Assembly: GCF_022568815.1 (NCBI RefSeq)
Contig: NZ_JAKZHX010000002.1
Coordinates: 372,001-436,000, forward strand
Length of the DNA: 64,000 nt
DNA from: Undibacterium paludis
GTDB lineage: Bacteria > Pseudomonadota > Gammaproteobacteria > Burkholderiales > Burkholderiaceae_D
Direction of reading: 5' to 3'
Part shown: one piece after another, positions 29,045 to 37,418 of the stretch
How positions within the stretch are numbered: the stretch's first letter is position 1
How the letters are laid out: every line of letters begins with the position of its first letter
The notes under the pieces: generated by a model
The model's input: the letters and a program-made list of their open reading frames with translations, nothing else
Database searches by the model: none
What the model was told of the DNA's origin: nothing
Position numbers and translations under genes: made by a program

Positions 29045-29473
29045 TCATTTCGCTTTTCGGGAAGACCAATGCACATGCACGATGTGCCAGTCGTCGCCGG
29101 TTTTTTGTAGTAAGGCAGTTTCTGTCCCAAAGATTTGTACGTCCTTACCCTTGACCTTGGCTTTGGTCTCTGTTTCTGCCCAAATCACAGCCAGATTGCC
29201 GTCAATTCGCTGGCTTTGTTGCATTACCGTACGTGTCGATGTCGTGGCAAAAGCCATATCTTCCGGCAGATGATGTCCTGCATAATCTGCACGTGAACGT
29301 TCGACATAACCAGACTCATAAATCGTGACATCAGGTGTAAGCAGTTCGGTGGCTTTCGCTTTATCACCGGCTGCCAAGGCCGCATAGAAGGCCGCAAGCG
29401 CATCTTTAGGCTCACTGGCATAAGTAAGACTTGTCAGCATGCTCAATGCCAGAAATGTCAGTAATTTCATCAT
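29045..29473 (-). CDS. Exported NTF2-like (DUF4440/SnoaL) protein
   Basis: A 142-residue protein with signal peptide MKLLTFLALSMLTSLTYAS and an NTF2-like cone fold sequence. The typical parts are EPKDALAAFYAALAAGDKAKATELLTPDVTIYESG, NLAVIWAETETKAKVKGKDV and GDDWHIVHVHWSSR. Such proteins are often found in copper-resistance clusters but have no fixed function. It is the last gene of the copper oxidase operon, 84 bp after cusF. Confidence 0.75.
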   Translation of the reverse strand: MMKLLTFLALSMLTSLTYASEPKDALAAFYAALAAGDKAKATELLTPDVTIYESGYVERSRADYAGHHLPEDMAFATTSTRTVMQQSQRIDGNLAVIWAETETKAKVKGKDVQIFGTETALLQKTGDDWHIVHVHWSSRKAK

Positions 29474-29557
29474 CGTCGTGTTCTCCTTTTTCTTATTAAA
29501 TTGCGTGCGTGTGTCAGCCAGCCTAACGTGCTGACTGACATACGCAGCGCGCTACGT

Positions 29558-29899
29558 TTACTTCGCGACTTGTATTTCTGTTACCACGATCGCACCATCC
29601 GCTTTTTCTGCTCTGAATTTCACCTTGTCGCCGGCCTTCAGTGTCTCAAGTGCTGCAGGGTCTTTGATCTTGAACACCATGGTCATGCCGGGCATATCCA
29701 GATTTTTGATTTCGCCGTGTTTCAGCGTAATCTTGTTGGTACTCTTATCGATTTTTTTGACTTCACCATCCGTCATGTCGCTACTGGCACTACTCATGGA
29801 AGCGGATGCTTTTGCAGACATGGAGTGATCGGAAGCCAGGGCCGTATGAAATGTGACGGCAGTAAGGACCCCCAGGGTCAGAGATTTAATAATGGTCAT
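29558..29899 (-). CDS. cusF: CusF-like periplasmic copper-binding protein (Trp replaced)
   Basis: A 113-residue protein with a signal peptide ending TALAS, a Ser/Met-rich linker, and a CusF OB-fold (DGEVKKIDKSTNKITLKHGEIKNLDMPGMTMVFKI). The His and the MTM Met pair that bind Cu(I) in E. coli CusF are present. The Trp that caps the metal (WPAMTM) is Met here (MPGMTM). It sits between the cupredoxin and NTF2-like genes. It may hand copper to the Cus pump or the oxidase. Confidence 0.88.
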   Translation of the reverse strand: MTIIKSLTLGVLTAVTFHTALASDHSMSAKASASMSSASSDMTDGEVKKIDKSTNKITLKHGEIKNLDMPGMTMVFKIKDPAALETLKAGDKVKFRAEKADGAIVVTEIQVAK

Positions 29900-29967
29900 G
29901 ATGTTTCCTATCTTTAAGTGAATAAATCAAATTACCATGTAATCAATTGAGTACACGGTCTGCATCA

Positions 29968-30501
29968 TTAGTGTTTGTGTCCGTGAGCATCAGATGCGGC
30001 ACTGGCACTAGCTGCGGCAACAGTCTTGTCTTTTGCGACGGCAACTTTTCCCTTCATGCCAGCGTCATAATGCCCAGGTTGCAGGCATGCGAAATCAATC
30101 TTTCCTGCCTTGGTGAATTGCCAGACAACTTCACCAGTCTGCCCCCCAGCCAGAGTGATCATGTTGGGATCGCTGTGTTCCATTTCCGGGTTTTTCTTCA
30201 TGACTTCGTAGTGTTCTTTCAGTTCCTTTTCTGTTCCCAAGACAAATTCATGCTTAATGCCGCCAGAATTCTTAATCACAAAACGAATGGTTTCACCTTG
30301 CTTGGCGACGATATTGGACGGTGTAAAACGCATGTTGTCAGTCATATTGACGTTGACCGTACGGGTGGTTACCGTGGCGGTGCCTGGCTTGCCGATGGCT
30401 TCGCTATCATGACCATGTGCGTGGTCATCATGCGCGAAACTGGCCTGACCGGCGAAAGCGAGGGTCAAAGTGACTGCGATGGTAGTAAGACGAGTTTTCA
30501 T
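29968..30501 (-). CDS. Periplasmic cupredoxin (CopI-like)
   Basis: A 177-residue exported cupredoxin. The signal peptide ends GQASFA and is followed by a His-rich start (HDDHAHGHDS). The copper fold includes DNMRFTPSNIVAKQGETIRFVIKNSGGIKHEFVLG (first His ligand) and DFACLQPGHYDAGMKG (Cys, His and Met ligands), i.e. a type 1 copper site. The C-terminus is HGHKH. It is co-oriented with the multicopper oxidase 25 bp upstream. Likely a copper sink or electron carrier in the periplasm. Confidence 0.88.
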   Translation of the reverse strand: MKTRLTTIAVTLTLAFAGQASFAHDDHAHGHDSEAIGKPGTATVTTRTVNVNMTDNMRFTPSNIVAKQGETIRFVIKNSGGIKHEFVLGTEKELKEHYEVMKKNPEMEHSDPNMITLAGGQTGEVVWQFTKAGKIDFACLQPGHYDAGMKGKVAVAKDKTVAAASASAASDAHGHKH

Positions 30502-30526
30502 GGGGTGATCCTTTCAGTGTTAAAAA

Positions 30527-31939
30527 TTAATGTTCCATCTTGCCAACTGGTTTGCGGACTTGTACTTCTATTTGTTGCTGATTTTTCTGTTTCAAGGGCA
30601 TGGATTTACCGCCTACGGTTGTTGCCCGAGCAGGTTCTGCGATGTTGCCAGTCCATTCCTGAGCGACTGTACCCGGAGGGTGCTTGTACCAACCGTGATC
30701 CTTGTAGTCGCCTGGCTTCTGGTCTTTCCTGACTTTCAGGACGCTAAACATACCGCCCATCTCAACCCCACCAAATGGGCCTTCACCCGTCATCATCGGC
30801 AAGGTATTGTCAGGAAGGGGCATTTCCATCTCTCCCATATCAGCCATGCCACGTTCACCCATGGCCATGTATTCAGGGATGAGGCTGGTGATTTTCTTGG
30901 CAACGCCGGTGTGATCAACGCCAATCAGGTTAGGCGTGTCGTGGCCCATTGCATTCATGGTGTGGTGCGACTTGTGGCAATGGAAGGCCCAGTCACCTTC
31001 TTCATCTGCCAGAAACTCAATCTGACGCATCTGGCCCACCGCGATATCTGTCGTAACTTCTGGCCAGCGCGCAGAATGAGGAACCGGGCCGCCATCCGTG
31101 CCTGTGACCTGGAATTCGTGGCCGTGAATATGGATAGGATGATTCGTCATCGTCAGATTACCAATACGGATACGAACCTTGTCATTCTTGCGCACGACAA
31201 ACGGGTCAATACCAGGGAAGACGCGGCTATTCCAGCTCCATAGATTGAAGTCCAGCATGGTCGAAGTCTTGGGGGTGAAAGCACCAGGGTCAATATCGTA
31301 GGCATTGAGCAGGAATACGAAATCTCGATCCACCTCAGCAATCTGCGGATGCCTGGCCTTGGGATGCGTTACCCAAAAACCCATCATGCCCATCGCCATT
31401 TGTGTCATTTCATCTGCATGCGGGTGATACATGAAGGTGCCAGGCCTGCGTGCGACAAACTCATACATGAATGTCTTACCAGGCTGTATCGACTTTTGGG
31501 TCAAGCCTGATACTCCGTCCATACCGCTTGGCAAGCGTTGTCCATGCCAGTGCACGCTGGTATGTTCCGGCAGCTTGTTGGTCACAAAGATACGGACACG
31601 ATCACCTTCTACCACTTCGATGGTAGGCCCAGGTGATTGACCGTTATAGCCCCACAAATGCGCCTTCATACCGGGAGCCATTTCACGCACAACAGGTTCA
31701 GCCACCAGATGAAATTCCTTCACACCATTGTTCATCCGCCATGGTAAGGTCCAGCCATTGAGGGTGACCACCGGGTTATACGGACGTCCCGTATTTGGCG
31801 TCAGTGGTGCCATCGTATCCGGTGAGGTTTGGGTAACTGGTTCCGGCAATGCCGCCATGGCGACTTTGCTGACTGACGCAGCGGAAGCCGCAGCAGTGAT
31901 CGCTCCTAGGCCGTTTAAAAAACTTCTTCTTGAACTCAT
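30527..31939 (-). CDS. Periplasmic multicopper oxidase
   Basis: About 470 residues from the ATG at 31939 (AAGGAAAT upstream). It has a Tat signal (SSRRSFLNGLGAITAAASA). All four copper-ligand boxes are visible: HWHGQRLPSGMDG, MYHPHADEM, HPIHIHGHEFQVTG and WAFHCHKSHHTMNAMGH, the last with the type 1 Cys and Met. Met/Gly-rich stretches (MAMGERGMADMGEMEMPLP) near the C-terminus may bind Cu(I). This family oxidises Cu(I) to the less toxic Cu(II) in the periplasm. It follows an outer-membrane protein gene and precedes the cupredoxin. Confidence 0.92.
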   Translation of the reverse strand: MSSRRSFLNGLGAITAAASAASVSKVAMAALPEPVTQTSPDTMAPLTPNTGRPYNPVVTLNGWTLPWRMNNGVKEFHLVAEPVVREMAPGMKAHLWGYNGQSPGPTIEVVEGDRVRIFVTNKLPEHTSVHWHGQRLPSGMDGVSGLTQKSIQPGKTFMYEFVARRPGTFMYHPHADEMTQMAMGMMGFWVTHPKARHPQIAEVDRDFVFLLNAYDIDPGAFTPKTSTMLDFNLWSWNSRVFPGIDPFVVRKNDKVRIRIGNLTMTNHPIHIHGHEFQVTGTDGGPVPHSARWPEVTTDIAVGQMRQIEFLADEEGDWAFHCHKSHHTMNAMGHDTPNLIGVDHTGVAKKITSLIPEYMAMGERGMADMGEMEMPLPDNTLPMMTGEGPFGGVEMGGMFSVLKVRKDQKPGDYKDHGWYKHPPGTVAQEWTGNIAEPARATTVGGKSMPLKQKNQQQIEVQVRKPVGKMEH

Positions 31940-31973
31940 TTTATTTCCTTTATTTTGCGAATTCGCAATGTCA

Positions 31974-33407
31974 TCAATGGCCACCAACTGGCGTATCGCT
32001 GCCACTCATACCAGCCATCGGTGCGGAGCTCATGCTTGGGCGTCCCAATAAACTCATTTCCAGATCAGCCTGCGCAATCCAGAAATCGCGACTGGCCTCA
32101 ATTGCGCTGTTAACACTGGCGATTTGGGAGCGTGCATCGGCCAGTAGGTCAAACACGCCGATCAGCATGCCGTTGTAACGCAATTGGTTTTCTTCAGACA
32201 CACGCTTCTTCAAAGGCACAATTTCATTCTGATAATGCATGGCGATGTCATAGCTGGAGCGATAACCCAGGTAGGCTTCCCTGACTTCAGAGCGCGCATT
32301 GATGGCAATTTCCGCCGTGCGATTAATTGATTGCATATACAGTGCTTCCGCTTTCGCTACTCTGGCACCGCTCCAGTCAAACAGTGGCAACTCCAGTGTT
32401 ACCGAGTAGCCTTTCTGAACAGCTTGATCATTGAACGTATTACGAATTGCACCTACTTCAAGCACATTGATGAAACGAGTGGCCTTGCTCAGTCCCAGAT
32501 TTTTAGCCAATTGCTCTGTACTCAGACGAGCGACCTGGACGTCCAGGCGTTGCGTCATCGCCAGTTGCTCGACATTCGCCATGTCATCTGGTTTCTTGGG
32601 TAAATCAGGCAATCTAAGCGGCAAAGTAAAGGCTGTTTGAGGCCCCCATAATCCCATCAGACGCGTCAACTTCTCTTTGCTACGGGTCTGAGCTTGCTCG
32701 GCACGTGCCAGATTGAGGGTAGCTTCAGCAAAAAAACCTTGTTCACGGGCCTGTTGCAGTTTGTTGTAGTTACCCGCCTGTGCTAGCCGTCCCGCCAACT
32801 CTGCGCCTGCGTCAGCAGCTTTTTTGACCTGTTGCATGTACAGCATGGTCTGGTCTGCAGCCACGGCCATGTAATAGGCTTTGCGCGTTTCCGCAGCCAA
32901 AGACAGCATTTGCAAAGTCACTTCACGCTTGGTTTGCTCGAAGCGACTTTGTTCCATCTGCCTGGTTAAAGGCATGGTCAACAGGTGGGCAATATTAAAA
33001 GTCAGGCTGCGGTCGATTTCAATTTCACTACCTTGCCGTGTACGGCTGAATGAAAACCCGGGATTGGCTAAACGACCGGCCTGCACAAAATCAGACTCGG
33101 AAATGCCCAGTTCATAGAACGAGGCCTGTAATCCGCGATTATTGAGCAAGGCGATTTGTACGGCATCATCGACAGTCAAGGGGGATGCAAGTAATTCTTT
33201 TACCCTTTGTGCTGCGCTATCAGTCGCTTTCTCAGAACGCTGCCAGGTAACTTCCTTGCCAAGACGCTCTTTGGCTACTTGCTCTACCGTTGAAAATCCT
33301 CCATCGGCACTAAAACTGGCGCAGCCGCCCAGTATCAATGGGAGACTGATCAGGGCGGCGAGCTTGCTCGGCCGGTGGAAAAACTTGCCATTTGAGGTTG
33401 TTCGCAC
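31974..33407 (-). CDS. TolC-family outer-membrane lipoprotein of the copper operon
   Basis: About 477 residues. The GTG at 33407 is chosen because AAGGAAACCACC directly precedes it and it starts 11 bp after the previous stop; an ATG at 33422 is in frame but lacks a ribosome site. A lipobox LILGGC gives a lipoprotein. Two OEP repeats follow (VDDAVQIALLNNRGLQASFYELGI ... LLADARSQIASVNSAIEASR). Such proteins commonly precede CopA-type oxidases. It may assemble with an efflux pump or act in copper export of the outer membrane. Confidence 0.85.
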   Translation of the reverse strand: MRTTSNGKFFHRPSKLAALISLPLILGGCASFSADGGFSTVEQVAKERLGKEVTWQRSEKATDSAAQRVKELLASPLTVDDAVQIALLNNRGLQASFYELGISESDFVQAGRLANPGFSFSRTRQGSEIEIDRSLTFNIAHLLTMPLTRQMEQSRFEQTKREVTLQMLSLAAETRKAYYMAVAADQTMLYMQQVKKAADAGAELAGRLAQAGNYNKLQQAREQGFFAEATLNLARAEQAQTRSKEKLTRLMGLWGPQTAFTLPLRLPDLPKKPDDMANVEQLAMTQRLDVQVARLSTEQLAKNLGLSKATRFINVLEVGAIRNTFNDQAVQKGYSVTLELPLFDWSGARVAKAEALYMQSINRTAEIAINARSEVREAYLGYRSSYDIAMHYQNEIVPLKKRVSEENQLRYNGMLIGVFDLLADARSQIASVNSAIEASRDFWIAQADLEMSLLGRPSMSSAPMAGMSGSDTPVGGH

Positions 33408-33418
33408 GGTGGTTTCCT

Positions 33419-33787
33419 TCATTTTGTATGACTGCTGTGATCCATCGATTTGGCCTTGTCCGTTGTGGGCGTCTCTTTTTCTTTCGCGGCAGGCTTGGTG
33501 TCGGTGGTGTCTGGCTCTCTGGCCTGTTTGGCATAAGCTCGCCATCCGCCTATACGCGCCGTTGTGTCGTTCAACTCCTTCCAGGAGCCAACCTCCTGAT
33601 CGGTAAAGGGACGATAGTTTTGTAAAGTGGAGAGGTAGACCACCGGCGGCACGATCGCACGGGCGTCTGCGGGATTTGGTCGTTGGCTACGGCTTGCTTC
33701 CTGGGCAAGGACGTTCTGCACCATGATAAACAAGGCGAGCATAGGCAGACCCAACCGTAGCCTTGACGGAAAAATAGATGGATTCAT
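33419..33787 (-). CDS. Small exported protein of the copper operon
   Basis: About 122 residues from the ATG at 33787 (GAGGATTTC upstream), with signal peptide MNPSIFPSRLRLGLPMLALFIMVQNVLAQ. The mature part has VPPVVYLSTLQNYRPFTDQEVGSWKELNDTTARIGGWRAYAKQA, a pattern seen in unnamed proteins encoded beside copper oxidases, and a Thr/Lys-rich tail ending MDHSSHTK. It lies between the CopL-like and TolC-like genes. Function unknown; the terminal Met/His residues might bind copper. Confidence 0.7.
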   Translation of the reverse strand: MNPSIFPSRLRLGLPMLALFIMVQNVLAQEASRSQRPNPADARAIVPPVVYLSTLQNYRPFTDQEVGSWKELNDTTARIGGWRAYAKQAREPDTTDTKPAAKEKETPTTDKAKSMDHSSHTK

Positions 33788-33950
33788 GAAATCCTCAGTG
33801 AATAATAGGAAATGTGACCAAGACGAGCCGTGCAGATATAAACGCGGCAACGCAATGGCGGATATCAACGCAGAGCTAAGGCCAAGCTGATTGAACAGAC
33901 GATCAGCGCCTTTATAGCTTCAAAATAGCTACTGGCGTTGCAGGTGGAAG

Positions 33951-34349
33951 TTAAGCGCGGGGAGGTCGTTCGAGGCCATCACTGATATGGCCGAAATGAG
34001 AAGAAAAAACCAGACTGATTTTTTCTGATGAAAGAGCGGAAACGGGAGGGACGGTAGAGTCAGTGACCAGAGCCGCACCGACACAGCATGAAGCGCAAGC
34101 GCTACACTTGTCTTTCATAGACTTGGCGGTGGGCGACACTTTAGCCACTACATGGTCAGAGACTTTATCAGCATCAATGTGCTGATGATCGTGTTGTCTA
34201 GCTTGCGCATTGTCATGATCATGCGGCTCACCTGGTAATGCATGGTGATGTTCCGTGTTGCAGCCTACCATAGCCGCAGCAGCAAAGCCTTGGAAGGGTA
34301 TCGCCACAAACATGATGCACAGCAAAAAGAGTCGGAACAGCTTTTTCAT
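33951..34349 (-). CDS. CopL-like His/Cys-rich exported protein, first gene of the copper oxidase operon
   Basis: A 132-residue protein with signal peptide KKLFRLFLLCIMFVAIPFQGFAAA. It is rich in His (EHHHALPGEPHDHDN, RQHDHQHID), has a Cys box (CSACASCC), and ends with HFGHISDGLERPPRA, an ending typical of CopL/CzcI-like proteins. CopL is known in Xanthomonas to be needed for expression of copper-resistance genes. The ATG lies exactly 7 nt after TATAAT with no ribosome site, so the mRNA is probably leaderless. Confidence 0.75.
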   Translation of the reverse strand: MKKLFRLFLLCIMFVAIPFQGFAAAAMVGCNTEHHHALPGEPHDHDNAQARQHDHQHIDADKVSDHVVAKVSPTAKSMKDKCSACASCCVGAALVTDSTVPPVSALSSEKISLVFSSHFGHISDGLERPPRA

Positions 34350-34356
34350 GTGGAGA

Positions 34357-34362
34357 ATTATA
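34357..34362 (-). promoter_or_regulatory. -10 TATAAT giving a probable leaderless mRNA (copper oxidase operon)
   Basis: A consensus TATAAT ends 8 nt before the A of the CopL-like ATG at 34349, so the usual start point would be the ATG itself. No good TTGACA is visible about 17 bp upstream, which suggests an activator is needed. Confidence 0.6.
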
Positions 34363-34384
34363 GCGCAAATTTTTCTACATGCTA

Positions 34385-34404
34385 CTCCCCATCAAAATGG
34401 GGAG
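34385..34404. terminator. Perfect 8-bp hairpin between DUF305 gene and copper oxidase operon
   Basis: CTCCCCAT, loop CAAA, ATGGGGAG. It lies just after the DUF305 stop (34427, leftward) and just upstream of the next promoter, so it probably insulates the two transcripts. There is no strong T-tract. Confidence 0.5.
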
Positions 34405-34426
34405 CACGTACATGGGTTTGAATCGG

Positions 34427-34717
34427 TTATTTACCAAACTGACTGGAACTTATGTTGGCCTCATGTTTTTTGCGCCAGGTATCGAATTCAGCCATTTCCT
34501 TCTTTTGGGCGACGATGATTTTAGACGCCATTTTTTGCAACTGCGGATCTTTCCCTTGCTTGAGCTCGACTTCGGCCATTTCAATCGCTCCTTGATGATG
34601 TTCTTTCATTATCATGACGAAATCCTGGTCGGTATTACCGGACATGCTCATGGAAGACAATTTTTGTTGCATTCCTTCCATCGATTTCTTGATCGCCATG
34701 TCTTTGTTTTCAGTCAT
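34427..34717 (-). CDS. DUF305-type protein, possibly N-terminally shortened
   Basis: About 96 residues with the DUF305 core: MKKS-like MEGMQQKLSSMSMSGNTDQDFVMIMKEHHQGAIEMAEVELKQGKDPQLQKMASKIIVAQKKEM. The HHQGAI/EMA motif is the putative metal-binding centre. Family members in copper islands normally start with a signal peptide, which is missing here, and no ribosome site precedes the ATG at 34717. It may be a truncated gene. It lies 81 bp after the MerR gene on the same strand. Confidence 0.65.
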   Translation of the reverse strand: MTENKDMAIKKSMEGMQQKLSSMSMSGNTDQDFVMIMKEHHQGAIEMAEVELKQGKDPQLQKMASKIIVAQKKEMAEFDTWRKKHEANISSSQFGK

Positions 34718-34798
34718 GACAGATGAAAGTAATTGCAAAGCTCAATCAGGTTCACGGCTTGAAAAACATACTTACTCTTGCTGTCCGCAAATTCCTCA

Positions 34799-35245
34799 CT
34801 AGTCATTTGGCACTCCATGATGCATGGAGTGGACTAGAGACAGGTCTTTAATGAGCTTACAATCTCTAGCTGAGTGGTAATCACAGTTGGACCGTGCTTT
34901 GTGAACTAAGGCAGCAAGATTTGCTTCCAACTGCTGTAATTCTTCAAGTTTGGTTCGAACACTGTCCAAATGTGCTTGCGCCATATCGACCACTACATTG
35001 CAGGAGCGATCACCATCATCAAATACAACCAAAAGACTTTTGATTTGCTCGACCGGAAAACCAAAATTACGACACCGTTTGATGAAGGTCAAGCGCTTCA
35101 GGTCGGTTTCCTGATAGTGCCTGCGGCCATTCATAGATCGTTCTGCGACTGGTATAAGACCAATTTGCTCGTAATACCGGATGGTAGGGACGTTGCAACA
35201 GGCAAGAGAAGCTAGTTCGCCGATGGAATATTGTCTTGTCTGCAT
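34799..35245 (-). CDS. MerR-family metal-responsive regulator (PbrR/CadR-like)
   Basis: A 148-residue MerR regulator. The N-terminal winged helix-turn-helix reads YSIGELASLACCNVPTIRYYEQIGLI, with Cys in the PbrR/CadR position. A dimerisation helix follows (about 80-110). Candidate metal ligands are C in DRSCNVVVDMA (about 81) and C...C in SNCDYHSARDCKLIKDL (about 119-127). It is divergent from the PbrT-like gene, with a 19-bp-spacer operator promoter between them. It is the only MerR gene in the window and could also act on the cadA and copper-ATPase promoters. The metal (Pb, Cd or Zn favoured) is inferred. Confidence 0.82.
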   Translation of the reverse strand: MQTRQYSIGELASLACCNVPTIRYYEQIGLIPVAERSMNGRRHYQETDLKRLTFIKRCRNFGFPVEQIKSLLVVFDDGDRSCNVVVDMAQAHLDSVRTKLEELQQLEANLAALVHKARSNCDYHSARDCKLIKDLSLVHSMHHGVPND

Positions 35246-35266
35246 GGCTATATCTCTAAATAATGC

Positions 35267-35297
35267 TTGATCCTCAAGTCACTTTAGCATGTAAACT
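35267..35297 (+). promoter_or_regulatory. MerR-type operator/promoter of the pbrT-like gene
   Basis: -35 TTGATC (35267-35272), a 19-bp spacer, -10 TAAACT (35292-35297). The spacer contains the dyad CTCAAGT-C-ACTTTAG (6 of 7 arm positions pair). It lies between the divergent merR and pbrT-like genes, the standard place for a MerR operator. Confidence 0.7.
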
Positions 35298-35387
35298 CTT
35301 TGCAGCAAAATTCTAACTGCCTTGTTGTCCGGTACATGGTTTGGATGTGCATCAGTTTTAAAGACATTCCCATCGCAAAAGAAAAGT

Positions 35388-35406
35388 ATAATGATTCTCA
35401 TTTCCT
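35388..35406 (+). promoter_or_regulatory. Probable Fur box overlapping a TATAAT
   Basis: TATAATGATTCTCATTTCC matches the 19-bp Fur consensus at about 14 positions. Its first six bases form a TATAAT -10 hexamer, so bound Fur would block this second promoter. It is 36 bp upstream of the start chosen for the FTR1-family permease, which implies iron repression. Confidence 0.6.
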
Positions 35407-35441
35407 ACATAAATGCTATGCACCGTCGCATCCCAAACCCT

Positions 35442-37370
35442 ATGTCATCCCTTCGCATACTCCTGATTCTATTAATTGGTTTCCTGTACACAGCGTCGCC
35501 CGTGATTGCCCAAACAACTTCAGGGCAAGACAAGGCGAAGCAAATTTGGCAATTGCTGGATTACTTGGCCGTCGATTATGGTGCCGCAGTTAAAGATGGT
35601 AAGGTTGCCAGCGACTCGGAATATGCGGAAATGCAGGAATTTGCGCTGTCAGCAGAGCGCCAGTTGGGGGAGTTGCCAGCCAACGCCGCTCAAAAAGGCT
35701 TACAGCAACAAGCGGCCCAATTGCGCAGTTTGATCGCAGAAAAATCTGTGGCAGCAACCGTGTCAACCAAAGCACGCGACTTGGCAGGTGCCTTGCTGGC
35801 TGCTTATCCTGTACCCGTATCACCGAGTAAGGCACCAGATTTAAAGCTGGGTGCGAAGTTGTTTCAGGCGCAATGTGCCAGTTGCCACGGTAGTCTGGGA
35901 CGCGGCGACGGCCCCTTGGCTGCTAGTTTGAATCCTCCGCCTATCGCCCTGACTGGCCACGATAGGGCCAAGGAAAGAAGTTTGTTTTCTTTGCATCAAA
36001 TTATCACCCAAGGTGTTAAGGGCACCTCAATGCCTGCTTTTGCTCAGTTGTCCGACGATGAGCGCTGGGCTTTAGCTTTTTTTGCTGCAAGCTTACCTTA
36101 CAGCGACGCTGATCGTGAGGCTGGCAAGAAATTGTGGGTAGCAGATACCTCAGTGCATGCGTCCGTACCTTCGCTAAGTATATTAAGCCAGACGTCTGAG
36201 GCCATGCTGACCAAGACCTTGCCAGATGGGCAGGCTGGGCAAGTAATGGCATACCTGAAGAGCAATCCGCAGATTTTGGAGCAAGACAAGTTCGACAGCC
36301 TGGCATTATCAAAATCCCGCTTGAAGGAAAGTTTGGTAGCACTGGATAAGGGGGATATCCCTGAAGCATCCCGTTTAGCCATTTCTGCTTATCTGGACGG
36401 TTTCGAGCCAGTTGAACCGGCGCTAGCGACCAAGGATAAGGTGTTATTCAATAGCATCGAAAAAAACATGGGCGCTTTCCGGGCAGCTGTGACTGCTGGT
36501 AACGGTGACGAAGCGCGTACCATCGAACAACAACTGGAGGCGCAGCTTAATCAAACGCAAATAGTATTGCAGTCAAGTAATAGCGATCCTATCAGCACGC
36601 TAATCAGCGCCTTAACTATCCTGTTGCGTGAAGGGATCGAAGCGCTTTTGGTGGTGGTCGCGATGATCGCCTTCCTGAAACGCGCCGAACGCAAGGATGT
36701 CTTGCCGTATGTGCATGCGGGTTGGATCGCCGCTTTGGCTGCTGGTGGCCTGACCTGGGTGGCAGCGACTTACTTGGTGACGTTTAGCGGTGCCAGTCGG
36801 GAAATGACTGCCGGTTATTCATCATTGTTTGCGGCAGTGGTATTGCTCAGCGTCGGCATCTGGATGCACCAAAAGAGTCTGGCTGGGCGCTGGCAGCAAT
36901 ATGTCAAAGATAAATTGTCTTCCGCACTGAACAAGCGCTCGGCGATGATGCTATTCCTGCTTTCGTTTGTCACAGTCTACCGTGAAGTGTTTGAAACCGT
37001 ATTGTTTTACGCAGCTTTGTGGGGTGACGGTAACGGTGGTTATTTATTGACGGGATTGCTGGTGGGCATTGTAATTTTGGCAGCAATTGCGGTTGTCCTG
37101 CTCAAAACGACAGCCAGATTGCCAATCAGCCAATTTTTTGCGGTCAGCTCGGCGCTGGTGGCAATTTTGGCGTTCGTCTTGGTAGGTAAAGGTATCACTG
37201 CATTGCAAGAAGCAGGTGTAATTAATGTCACGCCGATTGCAATGCCCCGTATTGATTTATTAGGCATCTATCCATCAACCCAAAGCATTTTGGCGCAAGT
37301 CATTATCCTTGCAATTATTATTGTCAGTTTCGTATGCAATCAGCGCCTTGGGAGTCAAAGCCGTGCTTAA
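35442..37370 (+). CDS. pbrT: Cytochrome c/FTR1-family permease, PbrT-like metal uptake protein
   Basis: About 642 residues from the ATG at 35442, chosen because it opens a clean signal peptide (SSLRILLILLIGFLYTASPVIAQ); the frame is open back to 35322. A periplasmic part (to about residue 390) includes a haem c site (CASCHG, about 145). The C-terminal FTR1 domain has seven helices with both REGxE-type motifs (LLREGIEALLVVV and TVYREVFETVLFY). FTR1 permeases move oxidised iron; the same fusion in pbr operons is PbrT, a Pb(II) uptake protein. A Fur box and a MerR-type operator upstream allow dual control. Confidence 0.85.
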   Translation: MSSLRILLILLIGFLYTASPVIAQTTSGQDKAKQIWQLLDYLAVDYGAAVKDGKVASDSEYAEMQEFALSAERQLGELPANAAQKGLQQQAAQLRSLIAEKSVAATVSTKARDLAGALLAAYPVPVSPSKAPDLKLGAKLFQAQCASCHGSLGRGDGPLAASLNPPPIALTGHDRAKERSLFSLHQIITQGVKGTSMPAFAQLSDDERWALAFFAASLPYSDADREAGKKLWVADTSVHASVPSLSILSQTSEAMLTKTLPDGQAGQVMAYLKSNPQILEQDKFDSLALSKSRLKESLVALDKGDIPEASRLAISAYLDGFEPVEPALATKDKVLFNSIEKNMGAFRAAVTAGNGDEARTIEQQLEAQLNQTQIVLQSSNSDPISTLISALTILLREGIEALLVVVAMIAFLKRAERKDVLPYVHAGWIAALAAGGLTWVAATYLVTFSGASREMTAGYSSLFAAVVLLSVGIWMHQKSLAGRWQQYVKDKLSSALNKRSAMMLFLLSFVTVYREVFETVLFYAALWGDGNGGYLLTGLLVGIVILAAIAVVLLKTTARLPISQFFAVSSALVAILAFVLVGKGITALQEAGVINVTPIAMPRIDLLGIYPSTQSILAQVIILAIIIVSFVCNQRLGSQSRA

Positions 37371-37394
37371 ACCACCATACATGGTGATGGTGGT
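37371..37394 (+). other. Intercistronic hairpin between pbrT- and pbrBC-like genes
   Basis: ACCACCAT, an 8-nt loop, ATGGTGGT, directly after the pbrT-like stop. No T-tract. It may stabilise or attenuate the mRNA between the two genes. Confidence 0.45.
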
Positions 37395-37418
37395 CAAAGG
37401 CTTGCGTTTTCTAAAACC

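Noticed and set aside
30530..31243. 237-codon plus-strand ORF opposite the multicopper oxidase
   Set aside because: Antisense of a gene with all four copper-ligand boxes; no independent support.
34716..34808. 30-codon minus-strand ORF overlapping the merR stop
   Set aside because: Very short, no homology recognised, overlaps the DUF305 frame start; probably chance.
35322..35441. Upstream start (TTG at 35322) for the pbrT-like gene
   Set aside because: It would put the Fur box and a TATAAT inside the coding region and bury the signal peptide.
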